Part shown: positions 27,569 through 35,521 of the stretch, one piece after another
How positions within the stretch are numbered: position 1 is the first letter of the stretch
Layout: each line of letters opens with the position of its first letter
NCBI GenBank assembly: GCA_035519535.1
Contig: DATIWF010000154.1
Location: forward strand, 4,793-68,792
DNA: 64,000 nucleotides
Reading direction: 5' to 3'
Origin: DATEGZ01 sp035519535
Lineage (GTDB): Bacteria; Acidobacteriota; Vicinamibacteria; Vicinamibacterales; SCN-69-37
Notes under the pieces: model-generated
Database searches by the model: none
Seen by the model: the letters and a program-made list of their open reading frames with translations, nothing else
Told to the model about the DNA's origin: nothing
Translations under genes and position numbers: made by a program

Positions 27569-28750
27569 CTACCCCAGGGTGTGCCGGGCGAAGGCCAGCA
27601 CTTCGTCCGCCGTGGCATCGAGCCCGCCCTGCGCGAGGTCGGGCCGGCCTCCGCCGCGACCGCCCAGCTCCCCAGCGGCGCGGCGCATCCACGCACTGGC
27701 ATCGGTGGCGACGTCGGCAGACCGCGCAATCACGACCGGAACCGGGCGACCCTCCCCTGCGAGCACTGCCACCAGGCCCGGCTCACTCACGATCGCGACC
27801 GCCAGCGTCTTGAGCGCGGCCGCGTCCCAGCCGGCGACCGTACTTAAGACGCCGCGCACCGGTCCGATGGTTTCCGCCGCGGCGCGAAGCGACGCTGCGC
27901 GGTGCGCCGCGACCTCTTCCTGCAGCTGCCTCAGCGCGCGGCCCTGGTCGCGCGACTCGGCGCGCAGCCGCTCGAGCGCCGGCGCGAGCTCGGCCGCCGA
28001 CACCGAGAGCGCGCGCGTCGCGCCCGTGACGACATCCCTCAGCGCGCGATGCGACGCGAGCGCGCGCCCGCCGCACGCAAACGTCAGCCGCGTCGCGCCC
28101 TTGAAGCGCTCCCACGCCGTGACCGCGATGAGACCGATCATCCCCGTGCGCGGCACGTGCGTCCCGCCGCACGCCGAAAGATCGAACTCCGGTATCTCAA
28201 TGAGACGCAGCGACCCCGTGCGGGTTGGCTCCTTCCGGAGCGGCAGCCGGCTCGCTTCCTCTTCGGTGGCGAACCGGATACCGACCGGCCGATCCTCCCA
28301 GACGACCTGATTCGCCCGCTGCTCCGCCTGCCTGATCTCCTCCGGCGACACCTCGCGCGCCAGGTCGATCGTCGACGCCTCCGCCCCCAGATGGAAGCTC
28401 ATCGTCCGTACCCGGTGCTCGCGATCGAACGCCGCCGAGAGCACGTGCTGACCGGTGTGCTGCTGCATATGGTCGAACCTGCGCGGCCACTCGATGTCGC
28501 CGCGCACCGAGGCGCCCGGCGCGAGCCCGGCGTCCGTCACGTGCGCAATCGTCCCGTCCTCACGGTCGATGACGTCGAGGACGCGCGCGCTGCCGAGCCG
28601 GCCGGTGTCGAACGGCTGACCGCCCGACGTCGGGTAGAACGCCGTCTGGTCGAGGACGACCTCGGCGCGGCCGTCGGCGGTCGCGCTCGAAACGACGATG
28701 GCGTCGAAGGAGGTCAGGAGGGGGTCGGTGTAGTAGAGGCGCTTGGTCAT
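27569..28750 (-). CDS. Alanyl-tRNA editing protein, AlaX-like with DHHA1 domain
   Basis: A 393-aa protein related to the AlaRS editing and C-terminal domains. It has the zinc-binding/editing motifs HTGQH near residue 98 and CGGTH near 190, a coiled-coil stretch around 245-285, and a C-terminal DHHA1-like segment (DLAQGGLDATADEVLAFA) with GGRGGGRPD. It lacks the aminoacylation core. AlaX proteins hydrolyse Ser- or Gly-tRNA(Ala) in the cytoplasm; the longer form with DHHA1 is AlaX-III/AlaX-L type. It stands alone, 63 nt before the MoxR operon. Confidence 0.88.
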   Translation of the reverse strand: MTKRLYYTDPLLTSFDAIVVSSATADGRAEVVLDQTAFYPTSGGQPFDTGRLGSARVLDVIDREDGTIAHVTDAGLAPGASVRGDIEWPRRFDHMQQHTGQHVLSAAFDREHRVRTMSFHLGAEASTIDLAREVSPEEIRQAEQRANQVVWEDRPVGIRFATEEEASRLPLRKEPTRTGSLRLIEIPEFDLSACGGTHVPRTGMIGLIAVTAWERFKGATRLTFACGGRALASHRALRDVVTGATRALSVSAAELAPALERLRAESRDQGRALRQLQEEVAAHRAASLRAAAETIGPVRGVLSTVAGWDAAALKTLAVAIVSEPGLVAVLAGEGRPVPVVIARSADVATDASAWMRRAAGELGGRGGGRPDLAQGGLDATADEVLAFARHTLG

Positions 28751-28765
28751 GGATTGTGGCAGGCC

Positions 28766-28947
28766 AGGTGCTGAGTGCTGGGTGCTACATGCTGGGTGCT
28801 AGGTGCGTGTGCTCAGTGCTCGTGCGGCAGCAGGCGTTGCTTCGACGAGCGCCGAGGCTCCTTCGAGAGGACGACCCGCTTCGTGGGACGTCGTCGGCCG
28901 CACCGGCACCCAGCACCGCACCGAGCACCGAGCACCCAGCATGTAGC
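28766..28947. repeat. GTGCTGG heptamer array with 23-bp inverted arms
   Basis: Period-7 units (GGTGCTG, AGTGCTG, GGTGCTA) run from 28766 to about 28815. An arm at 28784-28806 is repeated inverted at 28925-28947 with one mismatch in 23 bp. The region between is a GC-rich core of about 118 bp. The locus lies between the start of the AlaX gene and the stop of the sensor kinase (17 nt away). Confidence 0.8.
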
Positions 28948-28964
28948 CCCCCGCCCCCGCAGTC

Positions 28965-30365
28965 TCACGCCGTCTTGTGGGTCTCGGCGGCGATGGGCAG
29001 CTCGAAGTAGAAGATGGCCCCGCCGCGGTCCGCGCGCCGGTAGCCGATCGTCCCGCCGTACGAGCGGACGATGCCGTAGCTCACCGACAGACCGAGCCCG
29101 GTGCCCTCGCCGACTGGCTTGGTGGTGAAGAACGGCTGGAAGAGCTTCGACTCGTCCTCGCCCCGCACGCCCGGGCCGCTGTCCTCGACTTCGAGCGCGA
29201 CGCCGGTGTTGGTGTCGTGCGTCCGAATGGCGATGCGCCGGGTCGCCGACGTCCCCGAGGCGATCGCCTGCTCGGCGTTGATGACGAAGTTCAAGAGCAC
29301 CTGCTGCAGCTCGTTCATGACGGCGAGCGTCGGCTGGCTCGACTGTTCGTCGACGTCGAGGACGATGCCCTGCTCCTGGAAGCGGCGCTGGCGCAGCTCG
29401 ACGACGGAGGCGACGACGTCGCGCAGGTAGATCGCGGAGGGCTGCGATCCCTGCTGCCGGCTGAACCGGGACAGGTTGCGGATGATCGCGCTGGCTCGGC
29501 CGCTCTCCTTCTTGATGAGCGCGAGGTCCGCCCGAACGTCCGGCCCGAGCTCGGGCTGGCGCTGGAGGAGCTCGGCGAACCCGGAAATCGCCTGCAGCGG
29601 GTTGTTCAGCTCGTGCGCGATGCCGGAGAGCAGGACGCCGATCGCGGCCAGCCGCTCCTGCCGAATGAGCTGCTGCTGCAGAGACTCGAGCTCGCGCCGG
29701 ATGCGGCGCTCCTCCTCCACCTGCCGGGCAATGGACTCGCGCGCCTCGCGCAGGTTCTCGACCATGCCGGCGAACGCGTCGCGGAGGTGCTCGAGCTCGC
29801 GCGACGGCATCGGCTCGTACGGAAGCGTGCTCAGGTCGCCCGCGCCGACGCGGTCCGCGCTGCGCTCGAGGTGGATCAGCGCGCCAAGATACCGCCGCAG
29901 GAAGAACGCCTCGAGCGCCAGCATGACGAGCGTCGCGCCCGCCGTGATCGCGATCGTCCGGCGATAGATGGGTTCCGTCCGCCCCCAGGCCACCGACGTG
30001 GGAATCCAGACGTTGACCGTCCACTTCAAACGCGGGACCGGAGCCGACCCCCGCGCCTTCTCTTCGACCTCGCGGCTCGACGTCGCGTATCGCGCCACCA
30101 CGCGGTCGCGGTCATCGGTTACGGTGACCTCGGCGCCCTCCGCGAACAGCAGGCGCTGCAGATATTCGGTGATCGAGGCTGAATCCTCAGCGCCGCTCTG
30201 CTCGACGTGGGCGGCAATCGCCGAGGCCAGGCGGTGGGCCTCCTGGTCGAGCTGGGCGACCTGGTCGCTGTAGGTCCCGCCCGCCGCCCAGGTCATGACG
30301 CCGCTGAGCGGCACCAGCAGCAACAGCGTGGCGACGGCTAGCTGTTCCCGAAGCGGGCGAGCCAT
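28965..30365 (-). CDS. Membrane sensor histidine kinase
   Basis: A 466-aa kinase. Helix 1 spans about 9-28, a periplasmic sensor region about 29-135, and helix 2 about 138-160. Then come a HAMP-like linker, a coiled coil (EEERRIRRELESLQQQL), and the HisKA H-box IAHELNNPLQAISGF. The HATPase_c domain has NFVINAEQAI (N), EDSGPGV (G1), FQPFFTTKP (F) and GTGLGLS (G2). The signal is unknown. No response regulator gene lies beside it. It is 23 nt downstream of queC, so it could be co-transcribed with queE-queC. Confidence 0.92.
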   Translation of the reverse strand: MARPLREQLAVATLLLLVPLSGVMTWAAGGTYSDQVAQLDQEAHRLASAIAAHVEQSGAEDSASITEYLQRLLFAEGAEVTVTDDRDRVVARYATSSREVEEKARGSAPVPRLKWTVNVWIPTSVAWGRTEPIYRRTIAITAGATLVMLALEAFFLRRYLGALIHLERSADRVGAGDLSTLPYEPMPSRELEHLRDAFAGMVENLREARESIARQVEEERRIRRELESLQQQLIRQERLAAIGVLLSGIAHELNNPLQAISGFAELLQRQPELGPDVRADLALIKKESGRASAIIRNLSRFSRQQGSQPSAIYLRDVVASVVELRQRRFQEQGIVLDVDEQSSQPTLAVMNELQQVLLNFVINAEQAIASGTSATRRIAIRTHDTNTGVALEVEDSGPGVRGEDESKLFQPFFTTKPVGEGTGLGLSVSYGIVRSYGGTIGYRRADRGGAIFYFELPIAAETHKTA

Positions 30366-30388
30366 GGGGGAGCGGTTATTCTCATCGT

Positions 30389-31132
30389 TCAGGGCGCGCG
30401 AGACAACAGGGGGTCGGCGACCCCCGCCTCCTCGAACCCGCGGGCGCGCAGCCGGCAGCTATCGCACCGGCCGCACGGCCGGCCCTCCGGCCCGGGGTCG
30501 TAGCAGCTGTGCGTCAGGCCGTAGTCGAGACCCAACTCAACGCCCAGCCGGATGATGCCCGCCTTCGTCAGCTGCTGCAAGGGCGCCCAGATGCGCAGCG
30601 GCCGTCCCTCGATCCCCGCCTTGGTCGCCAGGCTCGCCAGGTACTCGAACGCGGCGATGAACTCCGGCCGGCAGTCCGGATAGCCGGAGTAGTCCAGCGC
30701 GTTCACGCCGATGACGATGCGCTCGGCGGCCAACACCTCGGCCCAGGCCAGGGCGAGGGCCAGGAAAACGGTGTTACGGGCGGGGACGTAGGTCGAAGGG
30801 ACGCCTGCATTGAGGGATTGAGGGGCCGCATCATCGCGAGAGTGGATTGGGGGATCGCCGGATTCTGCGATTCGTGGACCGAGGTCGCGGTCCTTGGGAA
30901 TGGCCCCCTCCCCGACGAGTGACGAGCCTCCGAAAGCGCGAAGATCGACGTCGAGCTCGACGTGGCGCTCGAAGGCGAGGGCGCGCGCGACGTTACGGGC
31001 GGCCTCGAGCTCGCGCGCGTGGACCTGACCATATTGGATCGTCAGCCCGTAGAGCGCCCACCCCTCCCGCCGCGCCAGCGCCGCGGCCGTCGTCGAATCG
31101 AGCCCTCCGGAGAGCAGCACCACCGCGCGCAT
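30389..31132 (-). CDS. queC: 7-cyano-7-deazaguanine synthase
   Basis: From ATG 31132, a 247-aa QueC. LSGGLDSTT is the PP-loop, VPSTYVPARNT is the family core, and a zinc site is formed by CYDPG...PCGRCDSC. The enzyme converts 7-carboxy-7-deazaguanine to preQ0 with ammonia and ATP for queuosine synthesis. The start codon shares one base with the queE stop (TGATG), so it is coupled. About 20-23 extra residues (RIAESGDPPIHSRDDAAPQS) lie between SSLVGEGAIP and VPSTYVPARN, where relatives have a short loop. This insert is encoded by a GGATTGx heptamer block (30806-30878) and keeps the frame. Confidence 0.9.
   Translation of the reverse strand: MRAVVLLSGGLDSTTAAALARREGWALYGLTIQYGQVHARELEAARNVARALAFERHVELDVDLRAFGGSSLVGEGAIPKDRDLGPRIAESGDPPIHSRDDAAPQSLNAGVPSTYVPARNTVFLALALAWAEVLAAERIVIGVNALDYSGYPDCRPEFIAAFEYLASLATKAGIEGRPLRIWAPLQQLTKAGIIRLGVELGLDYGLTHSCYDPGPEGRPCGRCDSCRLRARGFEEAGVADPLLSRAP
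30806..30878. repeat. GGATTG-type heptamer block inside queC
   Basis: On the + strand CATTGAG, GGATTGA, then GGATTGG, GGGATCG and CCGGATT occur at about 7-bp period, inside the queC reading frame. It resembles the CCAATCG array at 38796-39008 read from the other strand. The block corresponds to the extra residues of QueC. Confidence 0.6.
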
Positions 31133-31773
31133 CACACGCCCCGGGCGTCCGGGCTCCAGATGTACTTGTGCGCCTGAATCTGGAGCCGCACCGGCAGGTG
31201 GTCGTCGAGGATCCACCGCGCGAGGTCGCGAGGCGCGAGCTCGCCGTGGACCGGCGAGAAGAGGACGGCGCCGGCGCGGTCATTCAACCGGTAGCGCGAG
31301 ACGACGTCCTTGGCGTAGTCGAAGTCGGCGCGGTTGGCGATCACGAACTTCACTTCGTCGGTCTTCGAGATCGCGTCGAGATTCGGCCAGTGCATCTTCG
31401 TGGACTCGCCGCTCGCGGGACATTTGACGTCGACGATGGCGACGACCTCGTCGGGCAGATCGTCGATCGGCACGTGGCCGCCCGTCTCGACGAGGACCTT
31501 GTGGCCGCGCGCGAGCAGGGCGTCAATCAGCGGGTAGACGTCCTTCTGCAGCAGCGGCTCGCCGCCCGTCAGCTCGACGAGCGGGCACCGGAACTTCTCG
31601 ATGTCGGCGACGACCTCGTCGACCGACATCTTCCGCCCGCCGGTGAACGCGTACGGCGTGTCGCACCAGCGGCAGCGCAGGTCGCACGCCGTGAGGCGCA
31701 CGAACACACAGGGCTCGCCGACGTAGGTCGACTCGCCCTGGATGGACAGGTAGAGCTCGTGAACGGTCAGCAC
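31132..31773 (-). CDS. queE: 7-carboxy-7-deazaguanine synthase (radical SAM)
   Basis: A 213-aa radical SAM enzyme. The cluster motif CDLRCRWC (Cx3Cx2C) lies near 30-37, and LYLSIQGES at the N-terminus and ELTGGEPLLQ are typical of QueE. It converts 6-carboxy-tetrahydropterin to 7-carboxy-7-deazaguanine, the step before QueC. The QueD enzyme is not in the window; QueA is encoded about 16 kb away. It is the first gene of queE-queC and is divergent from the DUF72 gene across a heptamer array. Confidence 0.93.
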   Translation of the reverse strand: MLTVHELYLSIQGESTYVGEPCVFVRLTACDLRCRWCDTPYAFTGGRKMSVDEVVADIEKFRCPLVELTGGEPLLQKDVYPLIDALLARGHKVLVETGGHVPIDDLPDEVVAIVDVKCPASGESTKMHWPNLDAISKTDEVKFVIANRADFDYAKDVVSRYRLNDRAGAVLFSPVHGELAPRDLARWILDDHLPVRLQIQAHKYIWSPDARGV

Positions 31774-31782
31774 CTTGGGGAA

Positions 31783-31874
31783 TTGTGATCAAGTTGGAAG
31801 TCAAAAGCCAGAAGTGAGACGTTTCGGAGGGCGCTCGGCCTTCTACCTTCTGGCTTCTCACGTCAAACTTGATC
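31783..31874. repeat. AGAAGCC heptamer hairpin between queE and DUF72 gene
   Basis: GATCAAGTT-GGAAGTC-AAAAGCC-AGAAGTG on the left is matched by an inverted TTCTGGC-TTCTCAC...AACTTGATC on the right, around a short core. The units have period 7. It closely resembles the array at 46553-46640. It sits in a divergent gene-start region, unlike most others. Confidence 0.8.
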
Positions 31875-31886
31875 AGAATCAGCCCT

Positions 31887-32843
31887 ATGTCCGTCTACGT
31901 GGGCACCTCCGGCTGGAACTACCCCACCGGGCGCGGCACGTGGAACGGCGTGTTCTACCCGGCCGGCCGGTCGCGCGGGTTCGACGAGCTGGCCTACTAC
32001 GCGGAGCACTTCGACACGGTCGAGGTGAATTCGACGTTCTACCGCGTGCCCGAGCCCGGGCTCACGCAAGGCTGGCTGCGACGGACGCCATCGTCGTTCG
32101 TCTTCTCGGTCAAGCTCTACCAGAAGTTCACGCACCCGGACATGTACCTCGGGCGCGAGGGCGTGACCGACTGGGATCTTTCGCGCGCAGACATCGATCA
32201 GTTCCGGCACGGGATCGAGCCGATCGCCTCAGCCGGGCGCCTCGCCGCGGTGCTCGTGCAGTTCCCGCCGAGCTTTCACGCCGAAGACGGGACGCGTGAG
32301 TACCTCGACTGGCTGCTCGCGGCCTTCGACGACTACGCGCTCGCCGTCGAGCTGCGGCATCGCTCGTGGAGCGACGCGGCGGACGACACGCGCGCGCGGC
32401 TCGCCGCGCACGGCGCGGCGTGGACGCTCATCGACGAGCCGAAGTTCGAGAGCTCAGTGCGTCAGTCCCTGGGCCTGGGGCCTGAGGCCCGGGGCCCAGC
32501 CGCGCCGACGGGCGCGCGCGACGGCGGGCTGACCTACATCCGCCTGCACGGGCGCAACGCCGAGAAATGGTGGGAGCACGACGCGAGCGAGGATCGCTAT
32601 GACTACCTCTACTCACCCGAGGAGCTCGAGCCGTTCGCCGAGGCCGCGAAGAGAGCCGCGACGACGAGCCGGCGCGTGCTCGTGTATCTGAACAACCACT
32701 TCTCGGCAAAGGCGGTCGCGAACGCGGCGATCCTCCGGCACGAGCTCGGCCAGCCGACGCCCGGCGAGTACCGGCAGGAGATGGTCGAGCGCTATCCGGC
32801 GCTCGCCGGGATCGTCACGACGCCGGGATTGAAGTTCGAATGA
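31887..32843 (+). CDS. DUF72 domain protein
   Basis: A 318-aa protein with the DUF72 hallmark regions VGTSGWNYP at the N-terminus, FDTVEVNSTFYRVP, FVFSVKLYQKFTH, and RLHGRNAEKWW. The C-terminus contains VYLNNHFSAKAVANAAIL. It adopts a TIM-barrel fold in known structures, but its reaction is unknown. ATG 31887 is chosen because it begins SVYVGTSGW; a TTG 18 nt upstream lies in the repeat. A stretch of Gly/Pro/Ala near 195-210 (GLGPEARGPAAPTGA) is an insertion relative to the usual family. Confidence 0.88.
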   Translation: MSVYVGTSGWNYPTGRGTWNGVFYPAGRSRGFDELAYYAEHFDTVEVNSTFYRVPEPGLTQGWLRRTPSSFVFSVKLYQKFTHPDMYLGREGVTDWDLSRADIDQFRHGIEPIASAGRLAAVLVQFPPSFHAEDGTREYLDWLLAAFDDYALAVELRHRSWSDAADDTRARLAAHGAAWTLIDEPKFESSVRQSLGLGPEARGPAAPTGARDGGLTYIRLHGRNAEKWWEHDASEDRYDYLYSPEELEPFAEAAKRAATTSRRVLVYLNNHFSAKAVANAAILRHELGQPTPGEYRQEMVERYPALAGIVTTPGLKFE

Positions 32844-32892
32844 CCACCACGAAGGCCATGAAGGTCATGAAGCAGAGCCGGGATCGCCACTC

Positions 32893-33465
32893 TTACTTGA
32901 TCGTCACCTGCTTCAGCACATCGCCCACCTCGAGCTTGTCAACGACCTCCATGCCCGAGGTCACCTGGCCGACGACGCAGTACTTGCCGTCGAGCGACGC
33001 GTCGGCGGCCTTCATGATGTAGAACTGGCTGTCGGCGCCGGCGGGATTGCCCGAGTGCGCCAGGCCGACGGCGCCGCGCACGTGCAGGTGCTTTCGCGAG
33101 ACTTCGCTCACGCCGATCGGCGTGCCGCTGTTGCCCGTGCCCCAGATGTTCCTGAGCGAGACGTTGCGCGTCTGCGGATCGCCGATCTGGACCAGCCGCG
33201 CTTCCACGCGGTGAAAGCGCAGGCCACGGTAGAAGTTCTGCTTCACGAGCCCCACGAGGTGCGCCACGCTCTTCGGTGCGTCGGCCGCGAAGAGCGTCAT
33301 CTGGAACGTGCCCTTGGTCGCCGTCTCGAAGACCAGCACGGGCGCGGCCGACGGGGGCGCCGCTTGCCGGACCTGGGCGGCAGCGATGACGCTCGCCGCA
33401 ATGATCGCGATCGTCACGATCGCCGCGCGCGGCGGCCCGCTACTTCGGCGTCTCGCCTTTGACAT
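32893..33465 (-). CDS. Cyclophilin-type peptidyl-prolyl isomerase, exported
   Basis: A 190-aa protein with an N-terminal hydrophobic segment (about 14-30), possibly a signal anchor, and a cyclophilin domain from about 42. FHRV keeps the catalytic Arg (R86, like R55 of human CypA), followed by QIGDP, GLAHSGNP and SQFYIM, with LDGKYCVVG near the end. It speeds proline isomerisation in the envelope. Its start overlaps the 3' end of the upstream paralogue by 26 nt, so the two are a tandem duplicate pair. Confidence 0.88.
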   Translation of the reverse strand: MSKARRRSSGPPRAAIVTIAIIAASVIAAAQVRQAAPPSAAPVLVFETATKGTFQMTLFAADAPKSVAHLVGLVKQNFYRGLRFHRVEARLVQIGDPQTRNVSLRNIWGTGNSGTPIGVSEVSRKHLHVRGAVGLAHSGNPAGADSQFYIMKAADASLDGKYCVVGQVTSGMEVVDKLEVGDVLKQVTIK

Positions 33466-34003
33466 ACAGCATCTTCAGCACATCGGCGAACTCGATCTTC
33501 TCGACGACGTCCATCCCCTTGATGACGTGGCCGATCATCGTGTACTTGCCGTTGAGGCCGGGATTGGCCACCTTGCAGATGAACATCTGGCTGTCGGCGT
33601 CCGTCTGCGTCTGCCCGGCGCGATAGGCGACGCCAACCGATCCCTTCTCGAACGGGCGCTTGCCGATTTCCGCCACGCCGATCCGCGTGCCGCTGCCACC
33701 CTCGCCCCAGATGTTCTGCTGCGCCATGTTGCGGGAATTCGGGTCGCCAATCTGGATGACGGCGGGCTGCACCCAGTGGAACCGCAGCCCGCGGTAGAAG
33801 CCGCGCCGCACGAGCGTGAGGATATGCTCGATCGACTTCGGCGCGTCCTTGTCATACAACTCGACTTCGATGGTCCCCTTGACGGTGTCGAACACGAGGA
33901 CCGTGCCAGCCGCGGCCGGCTGCCCTCCTGCTCGCTGCGCGTGCGGGCCAGCGACCGCCACGACCCCGGCCAGCGCCAACGCCACCACGATCGTCCTGTG
34001 CAT
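33440..34003 (-). CDS. Cyclophilin-like protein, catalytic Arg replaced
   Basis: From ATG 34003, a 187-aa exported protein with a signal peptide (about 1-22) and a cyclophilin fold similar to the downstream paralogue. The catalytic position reads FHWV: the Arg of the FHR motif is Trp (W77). Other fold residues (QIGDP, SQMFIC, LNGKYTMIG) are kept. Isomerase activity is therefore likely to be low or lost, although substrate binding may remain. A GTG/ATG 15 nt upstream is possible. It is 11 nt downstream of nth. Confidence 0.82.
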   Translation of the reverse strand: MHRTIVVALALAGVVAVAGPHAQRAGGQPAAAGTVLVFDTVKGTIEVELYDKDAPKSIEHILTLVRRGFYRGLRFHWVQPAVIQIGDPNSRNMAQQNIWGEGGSGTRIGVAEIGKRPFEKGSVGVAYRAGQTQTDADSQMFICKVANPGLNGKYTMIGHVIKGMDVVEKIEFADVLKMLYVKGETPK

Positions 34004-34014
34004 ACGCCCCCCTC

Positions 34015-34677
34015 TCAACGCCCCACCCGTGTGACCCCGATTCTAGGACAGAGTGGGCTCACGACGCAGGCCCGGCAGCGCGGGTAGACCGGCCTGCACA
34101 CATTCTGTCCCCAGGTCACGAGAAACAGGTTGACGCGCGGCCACCAGCGCCGCGGAAGCACGCGGTAAAGCGCGCGCTCGGTCTGTTCGGGCGTCCTGGT
34201 GCGCACCCAGCCGAGCCGGTTGGCGAGGCGATGGACGTGAGTGTCGACGCAGATGTTGTCCCGGCTGGCGTGCGAGAGGATCAGGACGAGATTCGCGGTC
34301 TTGCGGCCGACGCCGGGCAGCGTCAGGAGGTCCTCCATGCGATCCGGCACGCGTCCGCCCCACCGATCGACGAGCGCGCGGCAGGTCTCGCGCACGTGGC
34401 GGGCCTTGACGCGGTAGAAGCTCACGGGATAGATCAACCGCTCGATCCGCTTGACCGGCAGGCGCAGCATGCCCGCGGGTGATCGCGCGACGCGAAACAG
34501 CCGCATCGACGCCGCATGCGTGACCGCGTCCTTCGTCTGCGCCGACAGCATCGTCGCAATCAGCACGCGGAACGGATCCTCGCGCGTGTCGGAGCTGATC
34601 TTCTCGACCGCGGGTTCTTCCATCGTCTGCACGGCTCGCTCGAGTCTGGCCAGGACGCGGAGGGGAGAGGACGGCAT
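34015..34677 (-). CDS. nth: Endonuclease III
   Basis: A 220-aa DNA glycosylase/AP lyase for oxidised pyrimidines. The helix-hairpin-helix LPGVGRKTAN has the catalytic Lys (K126) and D145 sits in CVDTHVHRLANRL. The [4Fe-4S] cluster is the exact Cx6Cx2Cx5C pattern at C194, C201, C204 and C210. It follows the small Cys/His protein of the microcompartment locus by 19 nt on the same strand; this is probably not a functional link. Confidence 0.95.
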   Translation of the reverse strand: MPSSPLRVLARLERAVQTMEEPAVEKISSDTREDPFRVLIATMLSAQTKDAVTHAASMRLFRVARSPAGMLRLPVKRIERLIYPVSFYRVKARHVRETCRALVDRWGGRVPDRMEDLLTLPGVGRKTANLVLILSHASRDNICVDTHVHRLANRLGWVRTRTPEQTERALYRVLPRRWWPRVNLFLVTWGQNVCRPVYPRCRACVVSPLCPRIGVTRVGR

Positions 34678-34696
34678 TTCGGGAGGGCGAATTCCC

Positions 34697-34936
34697 CTAG
34701 TGCCCGTGGGACTTGCAATACCCGCAATGGTTGCACGTCACCTCGGGCTCGATGACGCACTGGTCGCCGACGTTGATGACGGTCAGGTACTGCCCGTGGC
34801 TGGGATGGTGCGACCACGGAGCCTCGGTCGGCACGGGCGTAAAGGAAGCGGACGCGGGGGCGGACGGCGCCGCGCGGCCGCCAAGATGGCGGCGAACAGC
34901 GTCACGCACAAGGGCGCGCAGTTCCGCGTCGTTCAT
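34697..34936 (-). CDS. Small Cys/His-rich protein with encapsulation-peptide-like N-terminus
   Basis: A 79-aa protein of unknown function. Residues 3-20 (DAELRALVRDAVRRHLGG) form an amphipathic helix nearly identical to the C-terminal helix of the aldolase in this locus (10 of 18 identities). A Pro/Ala/Ser linker (21-40) follows. The C-terminal half has C60, C68, C71 and C74 (CNHCGYC) with H70, H77 and H79, and a further HHPSH at 43-47. This arrangement could hold Zn or an Fe-S cluster. It is the last gene of the microcompartment run. It is proposed as a cargo protein carried by the N-terminal peptide; this is inference. Confidence 0.7.
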   Translation of the reverse strand: MNDAELRALVRDAVRRHLGGRAAPSAPASASFTPVPTEAPWSHHPSHGQYLTVINVGDQCVIEPEVTCNHCGYCKSHGH

Positions 34937-34966
34937 GTGGCCAGAGCCATGGCCCCCGTTCCAGGG

Positions 34967-35239
34967 CTATTGCGCAATCTCGACCTGATCGACGATGCCG
35001 ATGATGGCCGCATCGACCGGCGCCGCCTTGCGGCGGAGCGCATCGCCCGCCGCGCGGCCCTCAATCACGATCAACACCTTCTCACCGACGCCGGCGCCGA
35101 CCGAGTCGATCGTCAGCACGGGCGTCCCGCGCGGCTTGTCATCGAGCGTGAGCGGCTGCACGAGCAGGAGCTTCGCGCTCTCCAGCTTGCGGTGCTTCTG
35201 CGTCGCGACGAGCGTGCCGACCACACGGCCCAGCTGCAT
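34967..35239 (-). CDS. BMC-P pentamer shell protein (EutN/CcmL family), copy 1
   Basis: From ATG 35239, a 90-aa protein. MQLGRVVGTLVAT at the start, LLLVQPLT, GTPVLTIDSVGAGVGEKVLIV and DAAIIGIVDQVEI at the end are the full set of EutN/CcmL/PduN blocks. Pentamers cap the vertices of the icosahedral shell. The C-terminus is close to the family minimum. It lies 8 nt after copy 2. A longer upstream frame would add eight residues and is not favoured. Confidence 0.92.
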   Translation of the reverse strand: MQLGRVVGTLVATQKHRKLESAKLLLVQPLTLDDKPRGTPVLTIDSVGAGVGEKVLIVIEGRAAGDALRRKAAPVDAAIIGIVDQVEIAQ

Positions 35240-35247
35240 GATCGACC

Positions 35248-35514
35248 CTACTCCACATCCCACCGATCGACGATGCCGACGATGCAGGCGTCGACCGGGG
35301 TCTCGGCGGGCAGGAACGGAAACGACGCCTCACGGCCGCGCACGAAGAACACGTGCTCGCCGACGCCTGCGCCGACCGCATCGACCGCGACGAGCGTGCG
35401 TCCGGCCGGCTCGCGCGCGGGCGTCACCGGCTGCAGCACGAGCAGCTTGTGTCCCGACAGGTTCGCGTCCTTGACGCTGGCCACCACGTCGCCGATCACG
35501 CGCGCGACCTGCAT
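35248..35514 (-). CDS. BMC-P pentamer shell protein (EutN/CcmL family), copy 2
   Basis: From ATG 35514, an 88-aa protein beginning MQVARVIGDVVAS, with HKLLVLQPVT, LVAVDAVGAGVGEHVFFVRG and DACIVGIVDRWDVE. It differs from the other two copies in its loop (REASFPFLPAETP). Having three distinct pentamers in one locus is known from PVM-type loci, where they are thought to tune shell size or cargo. It lies 7 nt after copy 3. Confidence 0.92.
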   Translation of the reverse strand: MQVARVIGDVVASVKDANLSGHKLLVLQPVTPAREPAGRTLVAVDAVGAGVGEHVFFVRGREASFPFLPAETPVDACIVGIVDRWDVE

Positions 35515-35521
35515 GCTCGTG

